This document shows, piece by piece, positions 61,754 through 64,000 of a stretch of DNA of 64,000 nt. Source of the DNA: Capsicum annuum (Eukaryota > Streptophyta > Magnoliopsida > Solanales > Solanaceae); assembly GCF_002878395.1 (NCBI RefSeq), contig NC_061117.1:222398295-222462294 (forward strand), given 5' to 3'. Positions within the stretch are counted from its first letter, which is position 1. The number at the start of each line of letters is the position of its first letter. A model generated the notes under the pieces. It saw only the letters and a list, made by a program, of their open reading frames with translations, did no database searches and was not told where the DNA came from. The position numbers and the translations under genes are program-made.

Positions 61754-62515
61754 GGGATTTTACTTTATGTTCAGGACCCTCCTGAAAAATGAGATTTTAC
61801 TTTCTATTCAGGACCCTCCTGAAAAATAGGACTTTACTTTATGTTCAGGACCCTCCTTAAAAATGGGATTTTACTTTATGTTCAGGACCCTCCTGAAAAA
61901 TGGGATTTTACTTTCTGTTCAGGACCCTCCTGAAAAATAGAATTTTACTTTATGTTCAAGACCCTCCTGAAAAATGGGATTTTACTTTTGTTCAGGACCC
62001 TCCTGAAAAATGNNNNNNNNNNNNNNNNNNNNNNNNNNNNNNNNNNNNNNNNNNNNNNNNNNNNNNNNNNNNNNNNNNNNNNNNNNNNNNNNNNNNNNNN
62101 NNNNNNNNNNNNATTCAGCTAACATTGGAAATGCACATCCGTGGGATTTTACTTTATGTTCAGGACCCTCCTGAAAAATGAGATTTTACTTTCTATTCAG
62201 GACCCTCCTGAAAAATAGGACTTTACTTTATGTTCAGGACCCTCCTTAAAAATGGGATTTTACTTTATGTTCAGGACCCTCCTGAAAAATGGGATTTTAC
62301 TTTCTGTTCAGGACCCTCCTGAAAAATAGAATTTTACTTTATGTTCAAGACCCTCCTGAAAAATGGGATTTTACTTTTGTTCAGGACCCTCCTGAAAAAT
62401 GGAATTTTACTTGTTGTTCAGGACCCCCATGAAAAATGAGATTTTACTTTTGTTCAGGACCCTCCTGAAAAATGGGACCTTACTTTCTGTTCAGGACCCT
62501 CCTGAAAAATGGGAC
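61754..62515 (+). repeat. ~37-bp tandem array with an internal palindrome in each unit
   Basis: Units such as GGGATTTTACTTTATG plus TTCAGGACCCTCCTGAA plus AAAT. The second part is a 7-bp stem with a 3-base loop, kept in most copies. Seven units precede the N gap and ten follow it, but the first seven after the gap repeat those before it exactly, so the true number may be about ten. The array lies in the 3' untranslated region, where Tat-lineage elements are known to carry variable tandem repeats. Confidence 0.85.
62013..62112. other. assembly gap of 100 N
   Basis: Exactly 100 unknown bases. The 289 bases before it (61724-62012) are identical to the 289 after it (62113-62401), which suggests two overlapping contig ends that were not merged. 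Confidence 0.95.
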
Positions 62516-62593
62516 AACACTTTCAAAAATGAAATACTACTTTATTATAATTCTTGTTTGGGATAATTTTTGTTCTAGTTTTAATTTTGGGTT

Positions 62594-62835
62594 TCAGGAG
62601 CCCGCATGAAGAACAGGATGATGAAATAGCAAGTCAGAGGCCCGCCTGGAGAACAGAGTGAAGAAATGAAAGTCAAGCAACAAAGTGATGAAATAGCAAG
62701 TCAGGAGCCCGCCTGGAGAATAGGGAGAAGAAACAAAAAGTCAAGCAACAAAGCGAAGCAATTGAAAGCCAAGCAACAAGTTGAAAGAAATTGCAAGTCA
62801 GGAGCCCGCCTGAAGAATAGGGTGATGAAAATCGA
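62594..62835 (+). repeat. irregular tandem array with CAGGAGCCCGCCTG core
   Basis: Four copies of GGAGCCCGC(C/A)TG(G/A)AGAA or close variants at about 62597, 62640, 62702 and 62800, separated by AAGTCAAGCAACAAAG-type sequence. Like the neighbouring array, the core has the form CAGG...CCTG. Confidence 0.65.
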
Positions 62836-63164
62836 GTCAAGAACCAATAGAAGCTGTATAGATAGGATTTTTGTAATTTCATTTATGTTTTAACTTGTAA
62901 TTTTCATTTTTGATGCAATAACAGAGCCACGGATTGGAACCTCGATGGAACCTCACTCGACTCTCCAACTCGATATAGTCCACCTCCTTCCAATCCTTGG
63001 AGAGACTTGTCACTTGTTCCGCTCATAACTGGGGTGGGTAGGATGTCCTAAGTCAAGACCTGGTTTTCATCCTTCCTCTTGCTCCGTGCTTTTAAATAAA
63101 GGTCAGGACAAAATTCCACCTCGTTGTCTACTGCTTTGTATGAAAACATCATGTGTTTACATCC

Positions 63165-63177
63165 AAAGGGGGCATGA
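63165..63177 (+). other. polypurine tract before the 3' LTR
   Basis: AAAGGGGGCATGA directly precedes the TGTAGACACG start of the 3' LTR. It is the usual primer site for plus-strand DNA synthesis. Confidence 0.8.
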
Positions 63178-64000
63178 TGTAGACACGTGATTTCGTCCTC
63201 TTAAAGTTCAAATTTTATTCACTTTTACCCATTTTATGTTATCCTACCGTGTACCCTCACCCGTGTGATAATCCCTCCACAAAATGACGAAAAATAACAA
63301 TCCCCTAACTAATTTTGTCTTACTAGCAACCTACCCAAACAAAAATAGACACCTAACCCTTATCCCTCCAATTAAAAAACAACACCTACCTACACTATCC
63401 TAACAACCCATCCAATCAAAAACCATATCACACCCTATCCCCCTACCCCACGTGACCCCACCTACCTCACCACTACCCCACCCTCACCTCATATATACAC
63501 ACACAAAGGGATATATTTAGGGGATATTTTTTTTTTCATTTAGGAAAAGAGCAGAGGATTCCATTAATCAAAAAAAAGAGGCAGGATTTTTTTTCTTTCT
63601 TCCTCACGATTCACAGATTACACAGAGTAGATCCTCCATTTTCTTGCACAAGAATTCATTCACACTCACACCAAGCTACATACGCACAACATTTTTGAAT
63701 CCCCATTTTCGGGCCTTTGACAGGACCTCAACATACCAAAAAAAAATAAGAAGAACACGCGCACACTAATGTTGATGCACAATAATCAGTAGCAAGAACA
63801 GAGGGAAATTGAGGTAAGAGGTTGTTGAGGATTTCATCTTTCTTCTCCTTTTCTGCTGCTGCGCACACATATAGAGGGCAGAGAGTTGTGAGAGAGTGAT
63901 AGAGAGCTGCGAGAGAGTGACAGAAAGCTGCGAGAGAGGGAGAGATGGTGAGAAAAGAGCGAAAATCGATCAAGGGAAAGAAACGGGCACTGGTTTGACC
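63178..64000 (+). repeat. 3' LTR (LTR-A type), first 823 bp
   Basis: Starts TGTAGACACGTGATTTCG and follows LTR-A (46929 on) closely, including the TATA-like ATATATA at 63491 and the purine-rich GAGAGAGTGATAGAGAGC stretch. By eye about 3-5% of positions differ. It continues past the window edge, so the target duplication cannot be checked. Confidence 0.88.

Larger units (their letters stand above)
46929..64000 (+). mobile_element. Tat/Ogre-like Ty3/gypsy retrotransposon with tandem 5' LTRs, incomplete at right edge
   Basis: Order: LTR-A (46929-49188), ten bases including six of a primer site, LTR-B (49199-51319), primer site, leader, gag-pro with a G-patch, a candidate intron, pol (reverse transcriptase, RNase H, a second RNase H, integrase), a long 3' region with tandem repeats, a polypurine tract and the 3' LTR (63178 on). 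The second RNase H after the first, the G-patch and the repeat-rich 3' region fit the Tat lineage. LTR-A and the visible 3' LTR are about 95-97% alike by eye, while LTR-B is clearly different. All reading frames are broken. Confidence 0.88.

Noticed and set aside
61900..62181. Open frame across the N gap in the tandem array
   Set aside because: It includes about 33 unknown residues from the gap and otherwise translates a tandem repeat; not a gene.
1..64000. CRISPR arrays, bacterial operons or replication origins
   Set aside because: No regularly spaced direct repeats with unique spacers and no prokaryotic gene organisation were seen; the tandem arrays at 60771-62835 have no spacers of that kind.

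Overview
The window looks like nuclear DNA of a flowering plant, most likely from the Solanaceae. The reasons are intron-rich genes, AT-rich intergenic DNA, TS-type SINE tails ending in TTG-rich sequence, a second tRNA-derived SINE family, Stowaway- and hAT-type MITEs, an endogenous pararetrovirus remnant and large Tat/Ogre-like Ty3/gypsy retrotransposons with a tRNA-Arg primer site. The genus cannot be fixed from the sequence alone.

Layout. Positions 1-7656 hold the 5' part of a decayed Tat/Ogre-like element on the minus strand: LTR, primer binding site, a long leader, an extra ORF1 and gag running off the left edge. It appears to sit inside an older related LTR (7657-9474). Positions 9475-13510 hold MITEs and a degenerate minisatellite. 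Positions 13511-17008 (minus) hold an apparently intact seven-exon G-type lectin S-receptor-like kinase of 831 residues. Positions 17009-26369 are gene-poor, with SINE and MITE copies. Positions 26370-30715 (minus) hold an intact seven-exon atypical bHLH transcription factor of 498 residues. Positions 30716-46928 are gene-poor, with SINE tails, a pararetrovirus reverse transcriptase fragment, a Stowaway MITE, an RTE-type LINE tail, a hAT-type MITE with an 8-bp target duplication and a shortened solo LTR with a 5-bp target duplication. From 46929 to the right edge lies a second, plus-strand Tat/Ogre-like element of more than 17 kb. It has two different LTRs in tandem at its 5' end, broken gag-pro and pol, three tandem-repeat arrays downstream of pol, and the start of its 3' LTR.

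Only the two host genes look functional. They share a strand but nothing suggests a joint pathway: one is a membrane receptor kinase, the other a nuclear regulator. The retroelement reading frames carry many nonsense codons and several frameshifts. The most notable observations are the tandem LTR-A/LTR-B junction holding only six bases of primer site, the hairpin-forming 3' tandem array, an assembly gap flanked by a 289-bp exact duplicate that is probably an artefact, and ORF1, present in one element and absent from its relative. I did not find a clearly new biological system. All family assignments come from motif recognition by eye, without database searches.
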